DNA from: Monosiga brevicollis MX1
Lineage: Eukaryota; Opisthokonta; Choanoflagellata; Craspedida; Salpingoecidae
DNA length: 28,792 nucleotides
Direction: 5' to 3'
Assembly (NCBI RefSeq): GCF_000002865.3
Contig: NW_001865048.1
Location: 981,574 to 1,010,365 of the forward strand
Shown: positions 1-11,040 of the stretch, piece after piece
Layout of the letters: each line of letters begins with the position of its first letter
Position numbering within the stretch: position 1 is the stretch's first letter
Position numbers and translations under genes: made by a program
Notes under the pieces: model-generated
The model's database searches: none
What the model was told of the DNA's origin: nothing
Seen by the model: the letters and a program-made list of their open reading frames with translations, nothing else

Positions 1-24
1 GTAATCATCATAGTAATCATCATA
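1..24. repeat. two tandem copies of a 12-mer at the window edge
   Basis: Two head-to-tail copies of GTAATCATCATA, followed by a diverged GTGATAAG. The array is probably cut by the start of the window. It lies just beyond the proposed 3' end of the zinc-finger gene. Confidence 0.7.
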
Positions 25-55
25 GTGATAAGAACCATCTAAAAGCCGGTGGCCC

Positions 56-1985
56 TTACGTACCCATAGCGTTGTTCTTCATCAGGCACGGCTGTGGGGA
101 CTCGGTGTCCACTGCGGCAGTTGCTGATCTACCCCGTGGACGAATAGGGAATGAATGTCAAGGCCAAGTACCAGCAGTCTGAACATGCGCCGGCACCAAT
201 ACCTGGCTGAGTGAAGGGGCTGCCTTTGAGCATGGAGGCAGTGTCGACACCCGAGTCGGCAAAGGCAGAAAACTGGATGGAAGCCGCAAGGTCCTCACTC
301 AAGCTGGCCGAGGGCAGGTTGAGCAGGGGCTCTTTCTTGTTGGGCAGCACGTTTTGCGCTCCGGCTTCGCTCATCGGTGAGTCGGCGTGCTCAAGGTCGT
401 CCCCATGCGAGTGGCTCTGAGGCTTTGGGTGAGAGATTTGACCGGACGTGCATAAAGCCTTGTGCTGAACAAACTCATCTGAGTTTTTGAACATGAGATG
501 GCAGTCTTCACATTTTGTAACGCTGCGCTTGCTGCGGCGCTCATGGGACTTGAGATGGGCTTTGAGGCTTGAAGATACGGAAAAGGATCGCGAACACTGA
601 AAGCATAAGCAAGCAAGAACATAGCATAGCCAGCGCAAGTGAGACCACGGCTTTCGACTGGTGGGATTTTGCAGCATCATGACGCAGGTCCTCACCAAGT
701 GACAATCATACGGCTTTTCACCCGTGTGACGGCGGATGTGCGATCGAAGGTTGGAAGACTAGCAGAGAGGCATGGGCGGGTGAAATTTATTGTCGGAGCA
801 AAGACCCAGCAGCTGTTGAGATCGCTCGCCACAAGCACAAACCTGAACAAAGCCTCGGCCGCAGATGTGACAAACATGATCTTTGATGTTGAGATGAATC
901 TTATTGTGTATCTAAACACGCATCGGGGGGCACGGGTGACAAGGCGTGAACACTCTACGTGCTGCTTGAGTATGGCACGGGTAGACGAATCCACCTCTTG
1001 GCCCTTTGATTTCCTGTCTCTTGTCTCGTGTGATCTTCGCGGCAAACTTACGCTCAGATGGCTGCGTCGGGCAAAGCGTTTGCCGCATTTCTAAAAAGAG
1101 GACAAAACGCCAAGCTGCTTGAGTTTTTTTGTGCTTGGTGCTTGACTGGAAACCGCAAACGAGTAAACTCACGTCACACTCGAAGCGCTTGACCTTGGTG
1201 TGGGACAAGTTGTGAATCTAGAGGCACAATTCCATTGAGTGCGCTTGATGAATGGAACGAGACAGTTTGGACGACTTGGCAAAGAGGCAGGCGCACACCT
1301 CCAGGGCGGAACGAGAGATGAAGTTGCGGCAGCAGATGGAGCAGTGGAATTCACCGACGGTGGTGGCTTTTAGGAGTTTGATGGCAGAGGTGGCCTGCCC
1401 CGGCGAGGCCTGCGGCGAGCTTTGTTGGGAAGATTCTCCGGAGCTTGAAGACTCAAGGGAGCTCCACGGACGCTTCTGATCACGAGAACGCAACAGCAAG
1501 GGGTGAGAGGCGGCGCCAGCAACGAACTTTGTGCAAAATCATCACCAGTTGCTCTGCAGTAGCGACAAGCGGAGTGAAAGTGATTGGCTGACCATGGGGG
1601 ACCGCGGCGTGGGTAGCTGCGCGCTACGCTGCATGCTCTGATATTGCCGCAGCTTTTCCCCAGTCCAAGGCGCCACGTTGACATGGGGGACAACAACAAC
1701 CAGCGGGTCCAATGGGTCCAGCTCGAGGTCATCAAGTGGAGGCTCGATGGGCCCAATCGGCAGCCAAACCTCGTCCAAAGGCAGGGGCGCACCGTGATTT
1801 GCGCTCACACAAGCTGCTGGAGCCGATGGAACAAGCCGAGAGGTGGCGGCATAGCTGGATATCTCGCTCAGGGGATCCAGGAGCTCCATGGTGGCCTCGT
1901 GCTGAGGCGCAAAGGGGTCGGTTGGGGCAGATTGCAGGAATGGGTTTCCGCGGGGCGGCGTGGTTTGGGAAGGAAACACGAACAT
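56..1985 (-). CDS. C2H2 zinc-finger protein, five fingers, 8 exons
   Basis: Probable nuclear DNA-binding transcription factor. Exons (minus order): 1985-1593, 1475-1299, 1217-1173, 1090-1052, 911-843, 758-696, 596-203, 111-56; 411 aa in frame. Fingers: C176/C179/H192/H196, C204/C207/H220/H224, C232/C235/H248/H252, C260/C263/H276/H280, and a C2HC finger C291/C294/H307/C311. The linker between fingers 3 and 4 is the classic H-T-G-E-K-P-Y. No single exon holds a whole classical finger; only splicing restores the C-x2-C-x12-H-x3-H spacing, which strongly supports the model. The N-terminal 130 residues are acidic and hydrophobic (EPPLDDLELDPLDPL), like an activation domain. The ATG at 1985 is the first Met after an in-frame TAG four codons upstream, but that TAG could also be a splice acceptor, so the 5' end is uncertain. 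The 3' end is also uncertain: without the last intron the frame stops at 129. The family beyond C2H2 is not recognised. Confidence 0.85.
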
Positions 1986-3018
1986 GAAAAGTGTCTATGG
2001 TCACGGGGCGTCGAGGCTGCCAATTCGACTCTTCTGCCAAAAGCAGGAATAAGGTTCACAAGGTGGAGGCGCGGCAAGTGCTTGGCTCAAGTTGAACGAC
2101 GAGGCGGGAGCAGAAAAATACGTTGCCATGTTCGCCATGGGTGGCGATATTGCTGCACGTTCAACGGCCATCATGAGACCTGCCGGTTGAGCCAGACATG
2201 TGGCGGCTCCACACAAACCGCACACAAGAGCAGGCTTGAGAGCACGAGAGCGGGAGTAGGCAGTAGGCTAGATCACTGCTGGTGAGCCTCGTTGCACGGG
2301 GTGATGCGGTCGTTCCCCAAGCAACACCGACGCCCGCCTTTGTCCCAAACCCAACCACGCCCCCGCCCCCCCCAGCCGCCTAGCGTATTGCAGCATACCC
2401 AGCCATCTGCTTGACTGGGCACGGGGGCAGCCAGCTTTGTCCGTTGGTGTGGACCTCCATGGCCATCGCTCGGCGACGGAGTCACGGATTGCCAAGACAA
2501 CACCCCGACACTGGCGCTGCTTGCGCAAGCAGCGCGGTTTGACAACGGTCATCTACAACAGCTGTTGTCAAATATAGTTGTCAGCATATGCGGAAGTGTG
2601 GTGCGGACACACTGAACAGGAATTTGTCTGACATTAGAGCACCCCGCACGAGCGATGAAGGACCGTGAGTGAGAGAGTGTGCATGAGCAGGGGAAATTTT
2701 TCAGAGGTTTCCTCAAAGCGCGGCATACGAGCTAGCGTTGCAACAAAGGCAAATACAGAGAATTGTGTTGGCGCTGGCGTTGGTGACAGAGATTCGAATG
2801 GGTGCTGAGGCGAGTCATTTCCCCGAGCGTGCACTGACGGCAACGGCGGCGGCGGCGACCAGAAGAAGCAGTGCGAGCGAGCGCGCGCGGAGCCTCGTCG
2901 CCTGGGAGGGGGGCACGCTTCACGCACGACGTCCCATAGAGGCGCTGGTGAGGCTGAAGCTGGGTATCGTTGAGCCGATCCGGCCCGCCTTTCTTTCTTC
3001 TTTTGCCTTTTTTCCAAG
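1986..3018. other. divergent intergenic region (zinc-finger gene / W-K-R-E gene)
   Basis: About 1 kb between two divergently transcribed starts, so it should hold both promoters and 5' UTRs. I see no convincing gene. An open minus frame at 2001-2225 could be an upstream zinc-finger exon but has no clear splice partner. The sequence just before the plus-strand ATG (pyrimidine tract ending CCAAG) resembles a splice acceptor, so a 5' UTR intron is possible. Confidence 0.5.
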
Positions 3019-5933
3019 ATGGACGCCATGATCAAGGAACGGAGTCGCCTCGTCAATGCGCGTCTGCGCGATGAACACAACCATGAATCCGGCTGGAAGA
3101 TGGCCCGCACCCCTTCCGACGAGGATTTGTGGAAACGCATCCAGAAACAGAACGACGATGCCATCGCTCAGGTTGGTGGCGCGCTTGCATTTAGTTGGTG
3201 GGCAGCGAATGCAGAGGCAGGGCTTCGGTGACCATCAGGCTGGTTAGGGCTGGCGTTGGTGCTGTATACTCTGTTCATGGATCGCATGACGTGCTTCTTT
3301 TGTACCGGTGCTTATGCCATGTCGTTCACAGCAAATCCAAGCTGATTCAGCCCCGGTCGAGGCCGGAGCCATCGAGACTGGCGAGGGCTATTCTCAGGTC
3401 GAATCCTCTTCTTGCTCGCATGCACTTCGTCCGTCGCCCTGCCTATGCCGACTCACTCTTCTTCTTCTTTTTCCGATCTGGCTTCCGGTAGGCTGACTTT
3501 TTGGCCTTGCTGAGTGGCGCAGCAGCGCCAGCACTCTCAGAGGACGATGAATCTGCCAGCATGGACACGAGCGCCGACGCTTCACCAGCCCCAGCACCAC
3601 CAGCCCAAGCGGGGAATCGACCCGTGCGCGCCGATTGGACTTTTGACCGGGCCTCATACAAGCCTGCGTTGGCTATGGACCCCGCTGCCCGTGCCCTCAA
3701 ACTTCGCCAAACCATGGCCAAAAGCGTACGCACCACTACCACCCAGTCCACGTCTGACACCCCCACCCCATTGGCTCACCTGCCCGGTCGCGACTCTTGT
3801 CCAATCACCTGTCTTGTCCCAACAGCGCCGGCGTGGGCATGCTGGCTCCAAACGAACGATCTTGCACAGTCGTGCCGTGGATGATGCCGACGTGAATCTG
3901 AGTCTTCAAGCGGGAGAGGTGCGTCCAACTCGACCGTTTCAAAAGGCATCACGCGATCGCGTACACTCACACACTTTCTTTGAAAAACTCTGCCTAGGTG
4001 TTGACCAAGGCCAAGGTCACGCGCAGTCCTCTGGGCTCACGTGCGGAAAGCCGCGCTGAGAGCGAGGGTCAGGCATCCTTTGATTCCGCCCTCTCAGACA
4101 GCGGTGGCTTGCGCCGGGTGGGCAATAACCGCCCTGGCATGTTCTTCCCCGAGCCAAACGAGGCATCTGCCTATGATCGCCGTTTCTCCGTGGATCTGAA
4201 CGAAGCGAGTCCGGACGATGATGAGACCACCGCCAAGCTTGAGCGAGCACTCAATCGCACCGACTCGATGCGCAGTCACGGTAGCGAAACGGGTCGCCCG
4301 CTCCCCTCAACTCGACCAGACCTTGATACGCTAGTGGAAGATGAGGACGACGATGGCCTGCCCAGCATCCATACCCCGCCCCCAACCGATGAGGTCGAGC
4401 CAAACTCCTCGGTCAGCATCAGTCAATATGATCGGGACTTCCGCGTCGCCTCCAGTGAGGCTTTGACAGAGGATTTGACTGAGGGTGCTGACGACGTATT
4501 TATTGCCGAAAGCGCGGCGAACACGGAAGAATGTGGGGCGACGTCCACGGAGGCCGCCGAGGGCACCGTCGTCATGCGCCGTGCCTCCTTTGCCATGGCA
4601 GCTCCAGGACGGCGCACCTCCTACGTGGGCCTGGTCCCTGCCGTCACCGTACAAGAACCGTCCAAGAGCCCCGTGCGTTCGGACACCGCTGCGAGCCACC
4701 CGTACCAGCCCACCCACAAGGATGAACCTCGGGCAGCTGCCCCGACACCCCCTCTGCTCAGGCGGCGCTCCAACAGCAACCCTGAGCGCATGCAAGGCAT
4801 TCTTAAGGTTTCCCTGCAAGCTCAGCAGAGCCTTGAGGTGAGCTGCGTGAAGTGGCCCATTGATGCGATTCGCTGCCCAGTCATTCAACACGTGCACCAC
4901 GAGAATGCTATGATGCTCGTCCATTCACCCTGCTTTGCACCTCCTGGCGTTGTGTACTTTTGGTTAGGACGAACGTCAGAACCGGTCATGCACACCACCA
5001 CCACCCCTTGAACGCCGCCACTCGGGCTCTTTGGATACCGCGTTGGACGCATTGGATGATGAAGATGAGGCGGGTCAGTCAAAGTGTTTTCGTTTCAAAT
5101 GTCAAATCCAAAGTTGCCGTTCCTTGCTTTGTTTTGCTTTATATTGCTTTGCATGCTATGGGCTTGTTTTTTTGGTTTTGCTTTGTTTTTGGTTTTTGGT
5201 CTCTTTTCCAATGTCCGGCAGCCGGGGCGGCTCGTGGGATCTCGTGGGATCTTGTCAATGTCCACTCATATCCTTGAACGGGCTTTCGATGCATGCGACA
5301 GTTACGGGCGTGGCCCCAACTCTGGTGCGCAAGGGCACCATCACCAAGGGCATCAAGGCTCACAAGCATCGCAAGCGTGGTGGTGTGCGTGCCGCTGGGT
5401 CCCGGTCGCCACCCCAAGCCAACGTGGTGCCGACCAAAGCTCGAGCCGGGGCTGCCACCTTGGCGGATACGCCTCAGGCCATGGAAACACAGATGAGCGA
5501 TGCTATTGCGGCAGAATCCAGCACTGAGGTGCCGACATGGAAGCGCGAGGCTTTGCGCCGACGCTCGGCTCGGCTGTCTAGCCGCCGCCAAAAATCGTCC
5601 AGCACTGAGCCTGAACCCAACTCGTCCGAAAACGAGCTCGCATCGGCACTTGAGCGCATTCGCCGGACTGGAAGTTTCAAGAAGACCAAGCCCTCGTCCA
5701 GTTCCGTTGGTACATCGGGACCAGCGACGATTCCTGAAGATCGGATCGCCTCGCATTCACCTGCTGCCGCTGCCACCTCGTCTGGGCGCCGCTCGCCTCG
5801 TGGCTCAGTGACGCTGCAGAATGAGTGGAATCGCGACTTTTCACAGGCAGAGTTGGATGCCATGCCACCTTGGAAGCGTGAGTTTGTGCTGCGCAAGCGC
5901 AGCTCGGCTCGGTTGCTGGATCCAACGTCTTAG
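3019..5933 (+). CDS. low-complexity protein with two W-K-R-E motifs (phostensin/taperin-like), 7 exons
   Basis: Exons 3019-3171, 3332-3397, 3492-3725, 3826-3918, 3998-4837, 4968-5073 and 5302-5933 join in frame to 707 aa. The first five junctions are phase 0 and the sixth is phase 1 on both sides. The start ATG follows a purine and has G at +4. The protein is mostly disordered, rich in Ser, Glu, Asp, Pro and Arg, with many basic-Ser sites typical of kinase targets. Two related motifs stand out: VPTWKREALRRRSARL (W577) and MPPWKREFVLRKRSSARL (W688, near the C-terminus). Such P-x-W-K-R-E segments are known in the actin- or PP1-associated proteins phostensin and taperin; the link is from memory and rests on the motif alone. 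A basic stretch (KAHKHRKRGG) lies early in the last exon. A cytoskeletal adaptor role is an inference. The first 180 residues match no family I know. Confidence 0.75.
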
Positions 5934-6466
5934 GGCTGAGTGAATTGTGTGTTGGCGGTTCGCGCGCGCCGCCTCTCAGTGTGGCCGTCCGCCCCTGTGT
6001 GTCCGTCTGGTCGCCAGCACGCGTTTGCGACTTGTTTTTTGTCCATATTCATGCTCTCTTCATTCTAGCAACCTATCCTAAACAAACTGTGTTCTCGAGC
6101 AGGGCTTTTTACCCAAGAAGCGCTGGTCGTCGTTGTCGTTGTCGTGACTGCTGTTTTCTATCGACAGTGTCCCGGTTTTTATGTTGTTTCGGTTTGCGGT
6201 CGCTGCTGGGCACAGCACCAACGTATGTCAGGTTTACGAAACATGAGTTTTTTTGGAGTGTAAGTGACCTCAATCAAGTGAGTGAGCGAAGCCTTTTCTT
6301 TCATCTATCAAAATCAATTTCACGAGTCAGAGGGAGTGGAGGTATGAACCAGCGCTTGTTCCGCTGCTCAGGGAAAACGCGGGCCGGAAGGCAAAGAGGC
6401 TGTAACACCGGCACGGCACCATTGAGGCGCAGCTTGATGCAAGATGGGGACGTGCCAGTTGCCTCT
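5934..6466. other. convergent intergenic region, 3' UTRs
   Basis: This lies between the stop of the plus-strand W-K-R-E gene and the proposed stop of the minus-strand TLC-like gene. It must hold both transcript ends. I see no AATAAA on either strand and no coding signal. Confidence 0.5.
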
Positions 6467-7799
6467 TTACTGAGCCTTGGCCTTTTTGCCTTCGATGGCG
6501 GCCTTGACCTGATGTTGGGGAATGAACCGATGTGTCAAGTGCCAATGCAGGTCATGAGCGTTGCCATGATGATGACATGGGCTGGTGCGGTGCGACATCG
6601 TGTGCGTGTATTAACGGCACCACAAAGGCGTTTGCAAGGCCCATGACGGAAAAGAGACGTACAATGTGGCGCTCGTGGGAGCGGATGACGCGCTCCAGAA
6701 AGAATTGGCCGTTCCAGTAGAAGGTGATAATGACCACCCAAACGGCATAGCGGGCAATATGGGGTTCGACCAATGGGCGAGCTGAGTATTCCAGGCGATC
6801 CGGAATGGTCGGGTCCTCATAGCGCTTGACGGCCTCGACATAGTTGTGGTAGGTCAGCCACGCGTGCACGAGGCAGCCTGTTGATCAATCACGAGGAGGC
6901 GGAGAGGTCGGGTGGTAATGAGCCGCCAGATTGAGGGCAGGCCTGGGTGCATTGGCTATGGCTTATGTGCTTTTCAAACGTGTGGTGGATGTCCGAGCCC
7001 AGATTTTGTACATACCAGGGGCGCGCACCCAGAGCTGAATGTAGTTGTTGTAGTACTTCTCATCCAGCTTGCTAATCCAACCCAGCTTGATCATGACCAG
7101 CATCATGTAATCGAGGCCACCTAGGGAGCAAATGGAAAGCAGCGAATGAGGCGCGTTGGTGACAAGGGGGTTCGCGCGCTGGTGCAGTCGATCGGCAACC
7201 ACAAAAGTTTTGCTGATCCGATGCGGGGTCGCCCTTTTACCTGGTAAACCGCTAGCATAAAAGGCGCCGTGACCAAGGAGGTGACCGGGGGCCAAGAGGT
7301 AGGCGATGGGAAGCATGACGACCACCATAACGACGTGGTGCACCTAGCGGGACGGGCAGGTGAGATCTTGATGTATCTGGTGTCGACGTGGACTGCAAAA
7401 GTGGTGGCGCTGGCATCAAGAGGCATGGGGCGAGGAGAGAGCAGGACAGACCCAGTCGATGAAATCCAGAGGCTGGTAAAAGGCAATGTGGTACAAGTGA
7501 AGGGCATAGATGGCCATCACGCCGCGGGTATTGCAGGGGCCAAGGAATGCAACGCTGGGATCGCTGTAGGTGGCGATGATATCGGGCAGGTGCTCGAAGA
7601 CGACGTAGGCGTTGATGATGACGTGGAGGGAGAAGTAGCGGGTGGCGCTGTTTTTCTCGGGGAACCACTTGATGCGGACGAGGATGAAATCGAGAACAAA
7701 AATTGCCACAAACCACATGAGCGCATACTGGACATCGCCCATGAGGTCAAGCGGCACGCCCGTGTCATCCGTGGTGATGTTTTCGATGGTGTACTTCAT
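6467..7799 (-). CDS. multi-pass membrane protein, TLC-like, with di-lysine ER tail
   Basis: Exons (minus order) 7799-7452, 7343-7241, 7120-7016, 6877-6663 and 6508-6467 give 270 aa in frame; phases 0, 1, 1, 0 match at every junction. The ATG has a strong context (GCCGCCATGA). Several hydrophobic segments are visible (LMWFVAIFVLDFILV, HVVMVVVMLPIAYLLAP, YAVWVVIITFYW). Histidines sit where TLC proteins keep them: one in an early helix (SLHVIINAYVVFEHL) and an HH pair after FIDW. This resembles TRAM/LAG1/CLN8-type lipid-handling proteins of the ER, but identity is weak and another polytopic family is possible. The favoured last exon ends KKAKAQ, a KxKxx retrieval signal. If the GTACGT donor at 6662 is not used, the frame reads on to a stop at 6552 and loses that tail. 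Confidence 0.65.
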
Positions 7800-8417
7800 G
7801 GCGGCGGTCGTGGCTGGTCCGAGGTGTGGCAATGCCTGTGTCGCGTTGAGCGAGAAGCAACACATGTGGCACGTGAGCGACTTGGCGACACGCGAAAGCC
7901 GACGGTGCTGGGTTCCAACACGTTGAGCAGCGAGGTGACAGAAGCATCGAGGCCACAAAGCGCAAAGAACATCAGTCCCAGTGGCAGTGCAGAGTGAAGC
8001 AAGGGTGTGGCCAGTGGAGGCAAGGCTTGCAGCATCACGCACGATTGGCCACCACTGGGTGCGCCACACTGCCATCCATGTACTGCCTTGCGCACCCCCC
8101 AACACCACCAACAGCAACCCGGAGATAGACAGACAAGAAAACAATCGAACAAGACGAAGGATCCAGAGGCAGGAAGCCACGCCCAGGGCCACTGGCTTCC
8201 CGGCAGGCGCAACGTACCTCAAGGACCTGAAGCTGCCAAAATCAAAAATGCAGCCGGGTGTGGCCAACGCAGCTGCTTATCGTGTATATAACTACCAAAA
8301 CTGCTGCAATAATTAACACGGTGGGCATTAACAAAACTACTACAAATGAGATATTTGTTACATGTAATCCCTTGTTCGTATCAACTCGTGTTTATTGTTG
8401 TGGTTCATTTTGACGAC

Positions 8418-8522
8418 TTGATCTCTCTCTCTTGATCTCTCTCTCTTGATCTCTCTTGATCTCTCTTTCTCTCTCTCTTGATCTCTCTCCTCCCTTTCTC
8501 TCTCTGTGTTGATCTCTCTCTG
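8418..8522. repeat. TTGATCTCTCTC microsatellite array
   Basis: About six imperfect copies of a TTGATCTCTCTC unit, interspersed with plain CT runs. It is read as a polypyrimidine tract on the plus strand, between the divergent TLC-like and RPS6 starts. Confidence 0.8.
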
Positions 8523-8857
8523 TATTGGCTCCCTGACTGGCATATGTCGCCGGTTGCCACCTTGTACGCCTTGCATATGTCTCTCACGGTTTTTTTTGGC
8601 TGCCTCTCTTGTCTTGTCCCACTCGTGTGGCTCTCAATCTACACCGGAAGTATCCCATCGATCCTCCAAAAAACTTCAAAACGTTGCTGTAGACACGCAT
8701 ACACTCAATGTCATAAGCTACCGCACGTGCGTCGGTTTTGGACGCCACCACGATCTCAGCTCTGTGAAGGCACTTGAGTAGGCCACTGAACCATGAGCCC
8801 ATTGTGACATGATCCTGCCTTGCTTGGGCTCAAAGAGTCCCGATAACTCGTATCCGG

Positions 8858-8875
8858 CGCCCCGCCCCGCCCCGC
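8858..8875. promoter_or_regulatory. GC-box cluster upstream of RPS6
   Basis: Three consecutive CCCCGC units about 310 nt upstream of the RPS6 start codon. They resemble Sp/KLF-type GC boxes. The function is inferred from position and composition only. Confidence 0.3.
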
Positions 8876-9183
8876 TCGCCTCGCTCGTGGCCAGCCACCA
8901 CCCGCTGCCCATAAGAGAGCCCAAACAGGACCAATGTGTTTGCAACAGTAGTTACGCACAAACATACCCGTCCTGTAAAAGAATATTTTCAAATTTAGAG
9001 AATTTATCTATACTGTGACGGGGACACACTTCCCAAAGATGCTACCAAGTGGCAGTCATCGAGCCTGGTCAAAGGTGTTGGTGAAGATTTTGAATCAGTT
9101 TGAGGGGAGAAAACACGTGCACACCTATTCACAGCCAGAGCACACGCGAATGCCCCACTTTTCTCTCCTCGCGGACCGTCAAC

Positions 9184-10631
9184 ATGAAGGTGTGTACTCT
9201 TATCCCCTTGTCCTTGTCTCTCTCTCTCCTTCCTTCTCTCTCTCTTTGGCGATGGCAGCGCCATCCTGGTGGACCGTGAGGGAGGGGAGAGGGTGGTCGA
9301 CCTGGGCGTGATGGTTGGCGGTTTGTTTGGCTTGGTTGTGTGGAGGGTCTTGGTTGGATTGCCAGCTGCCTGCCGGGTCGCGTGGAATGCAAATGCACAC
9401 GCTGTCTGCCTAGCTCAGGCTCGTCAGGCCAGGGCCCTCTGAGCGGTGCACCATGTCCTCGCTCTCGTCCTGTGCGTTGATTGGCGGGGGCATGGATGCA
9501 AGTACAAGGCGGCAACCCGTTGACGATAGCAGGAATCTCAGCAGAAGGGGCTCGCACAATCACGTTGAATCTTTTTTTAGTTTGAGTTCTAGACGAGCGT
9601 ATCATGTCGATCGTCTTTTTTTTTTCTTTTTTCTGTCGTGGATGCATGTTCGATGGCAGTGTCACTCAGTCAAGTCGCGCCATGTTTGAGTGAACCGTGC
9701 GTGTCTTCTCACTTTTTTCTTCTCTGTGTAGTTGAACATTTCGTACCCGCCCAACGGTACGCAGAAGACGTACGACTTCGAGAACGAGGCCGCTGTGCGC
9801 CCCTTCTACGAGAAGCGCATCTCGGCTGAGGTCCCCGCTGACTCCCTCGGCGATGACTGGAAGGGCTACGTCCTCCGCATCTCCGGCGGTAACGACAAGC
9901 AGGGCTTCCCCATGCGTCAGGGTGTCCTCACCAACCGCCGCGTGAAGCTCCTCATGTCCGAGGGCCACTCTGGCTACCGCCCCCGCCGTTCTGGCGAGCG
10001 CAAGAAGAAGTCTGCTCGTGGTTGCATTGTCGACTCCAACCTGAGCGTCATCGCCTGCATCATTGTCCAGAAGGGCGAGAAGGAGATTGAGGGCCTGACC
10101 GGTGCGTCTTTGCTTGTGGTTCCACTTGCTCAACGTGTTTTCTCCGATGCAGATGCTTTGAGCCAAACCATCGCTATGCTTTTCTGGTGTCTGTGTGTTA
10201 TGGACTGGACCTTTTGAGTGTACTCAACTGTGCTGCTTTTTGCCCTTGGAACTTTGCTCTGCATAGATGTCACCCGCCCTCGTCGCCTCGGACCCAAGCG
10301 CGCCAACAACATCCGCAAGCTGTTCAACCTGACCAAGGAGGACGATGTGCGCAAGTACGTCATCCGCCGCAAGATCGAGAAGGACGGCAAGGTTGTCAAC
10401 ACCAAGGCCCCCAAGATCCAGCGTCTGATCACCCCTGAGCGTCTGCAGCGCAAGCGTTGCGAGCTCGCCCAGAAGCGTGCCAACCGCGCCCACCAGAACC
10501 AGCTCAAGGCCGAGTACTCTGAGATGCTCGCCAAGCTGCAGAAGGAGCGCGCTGATGCTCGCGCCGCCCTGCACCAGAAGCGTCGTATCTCGTCGCGCAA
10601 GTCGGAGAGCAAGTCGGAGAGCAAGGCGTAA
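9184..10631 (+). CDS. RPS6: 40S ribosomal protein S6 (eS6), 3 exons
   Basis: Structural protein of the small ribosomal subunit and, in animals, the main target of S6 kinase. Exons 9184-9189 (only Met-Lys), 9732-10101 and 10267-10631 give 246 aa, against about 249 in animals. Exon 2 opens with LNISYPPNG, right after the MK that starts eS6 proteins, so the six-base coding exon is well supported. The second junction splits an Asp codon (G|AT) and restores [15 protein letters not shown]. Highly conserved blocks are [30 protein letters not shown] and [12 protein letters not shown]. The C-terminus keeps a basic-Ser tail ([15 protein letters not shown]), the counterpart of the S6K sites. Codon use is strongly GC-ending, as expected of a highly expressed gene. 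AATAAA follows the stop by 63 nt. Confidence 0.97.
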
Positions 10632-10694
10632 ATGCCTCCCCCATTCTTCTCATTCTCGCCACCGCCTGAGTCCGCGCAGGCATGCTGCTCTTCG

Positions 10695-10700
10695 AATAAA
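10695..10700 (+). terminator. AATAAA polyadenylation signal of RPS6
   Basis: A canonical hexamer 63 nt after the RPS6 stop codon, followed by a T/G-rich stretch (CCTTTTGTGGTTG), as expected downstream of a cleavage site. Confidence 0.75.
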
Positions 10701-10787
10701 ACACCCTGCCAAGCCTTTTGTGGTTGAATCGTGACACTGCGCCTTGTCTCCTGCCTTGCCGTGTCACTGTGCTTCGCACGGGAGCGA

Positions 10788-10793
10788 TTTAAT
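10788..10793 (-). terminator. ATTAAA variant polyadenylation signal of the DPF-type gene
   Basis: On the minus strand this reads ATTAAA, about 250 nt beyond the stop at 11041. It is a common variant signal, and the assignment rests on position alone. Confidence 0.35.
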
Positions 10794-11040
10794 GACATAG
10801 TAAAGAATTGACGGGGATCAGCCATTTGTTTGAATTACTCTTCATGCCCAAGTCTTACTCAATGCGCATTTGTGTGGCAATTTCTCGTCACCGCTTGCAC
10901 ACTGATTCAAGGTCGTTCAACTGGTTTCAACCATTTTCATGTTGATGCGAGGCACAACTTTGAAGGCATGATTGAACAGTGGATTCATCCGAGCTCAGCT
11001 CATCGCGAACCACCGGTTTCAACATCTATGCATCCTGTCA

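Larger units (their letters stand above)
7800..9183. other. divergent intergenic region (TLC-like gene / RPS6)
   Basis: About 1.4 kb containing both upstream regions. It holds a TTGATCTCTCTC repeat array (8418-8522) and a run of CCCCGC boxes (8858-8875). The RPS6 5' UTR would lie at its right end. A long minus frame runs upstream of 7799 in the same phase as the TLC exon, but it has poor codon character and I treat it as UTR. Confidence 0.5.
10632..11040. other. convergent intergenic region, 3' UTRs of RPS6 and the DPF-type gene
   Basis: About 410 nt between two facing stop codons. It holds polyadenylation signals for both strands (AATAAA on plus, ATTAAA on minus) and no gene. Confidence 0.6.

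Noticed and set aside
7800-8267. Minus-strand frame continuous with the TLC-like exon, starting at 8267
   Set aside because: It runs in phase with the real exon but lacks coding character and known homology. The ATG at 7799 has a strong start context, so the upstream part is more likely 5' UTR.
8584-8802. 72-aa minus-strand frame starting MGSWFSGLLK
   Set aside because: The Gly-2 start is suggestive of lipidation, but codon use is mixed, no domain is recognised, and it lies in a promoter region ending in a repeat-rich tract.
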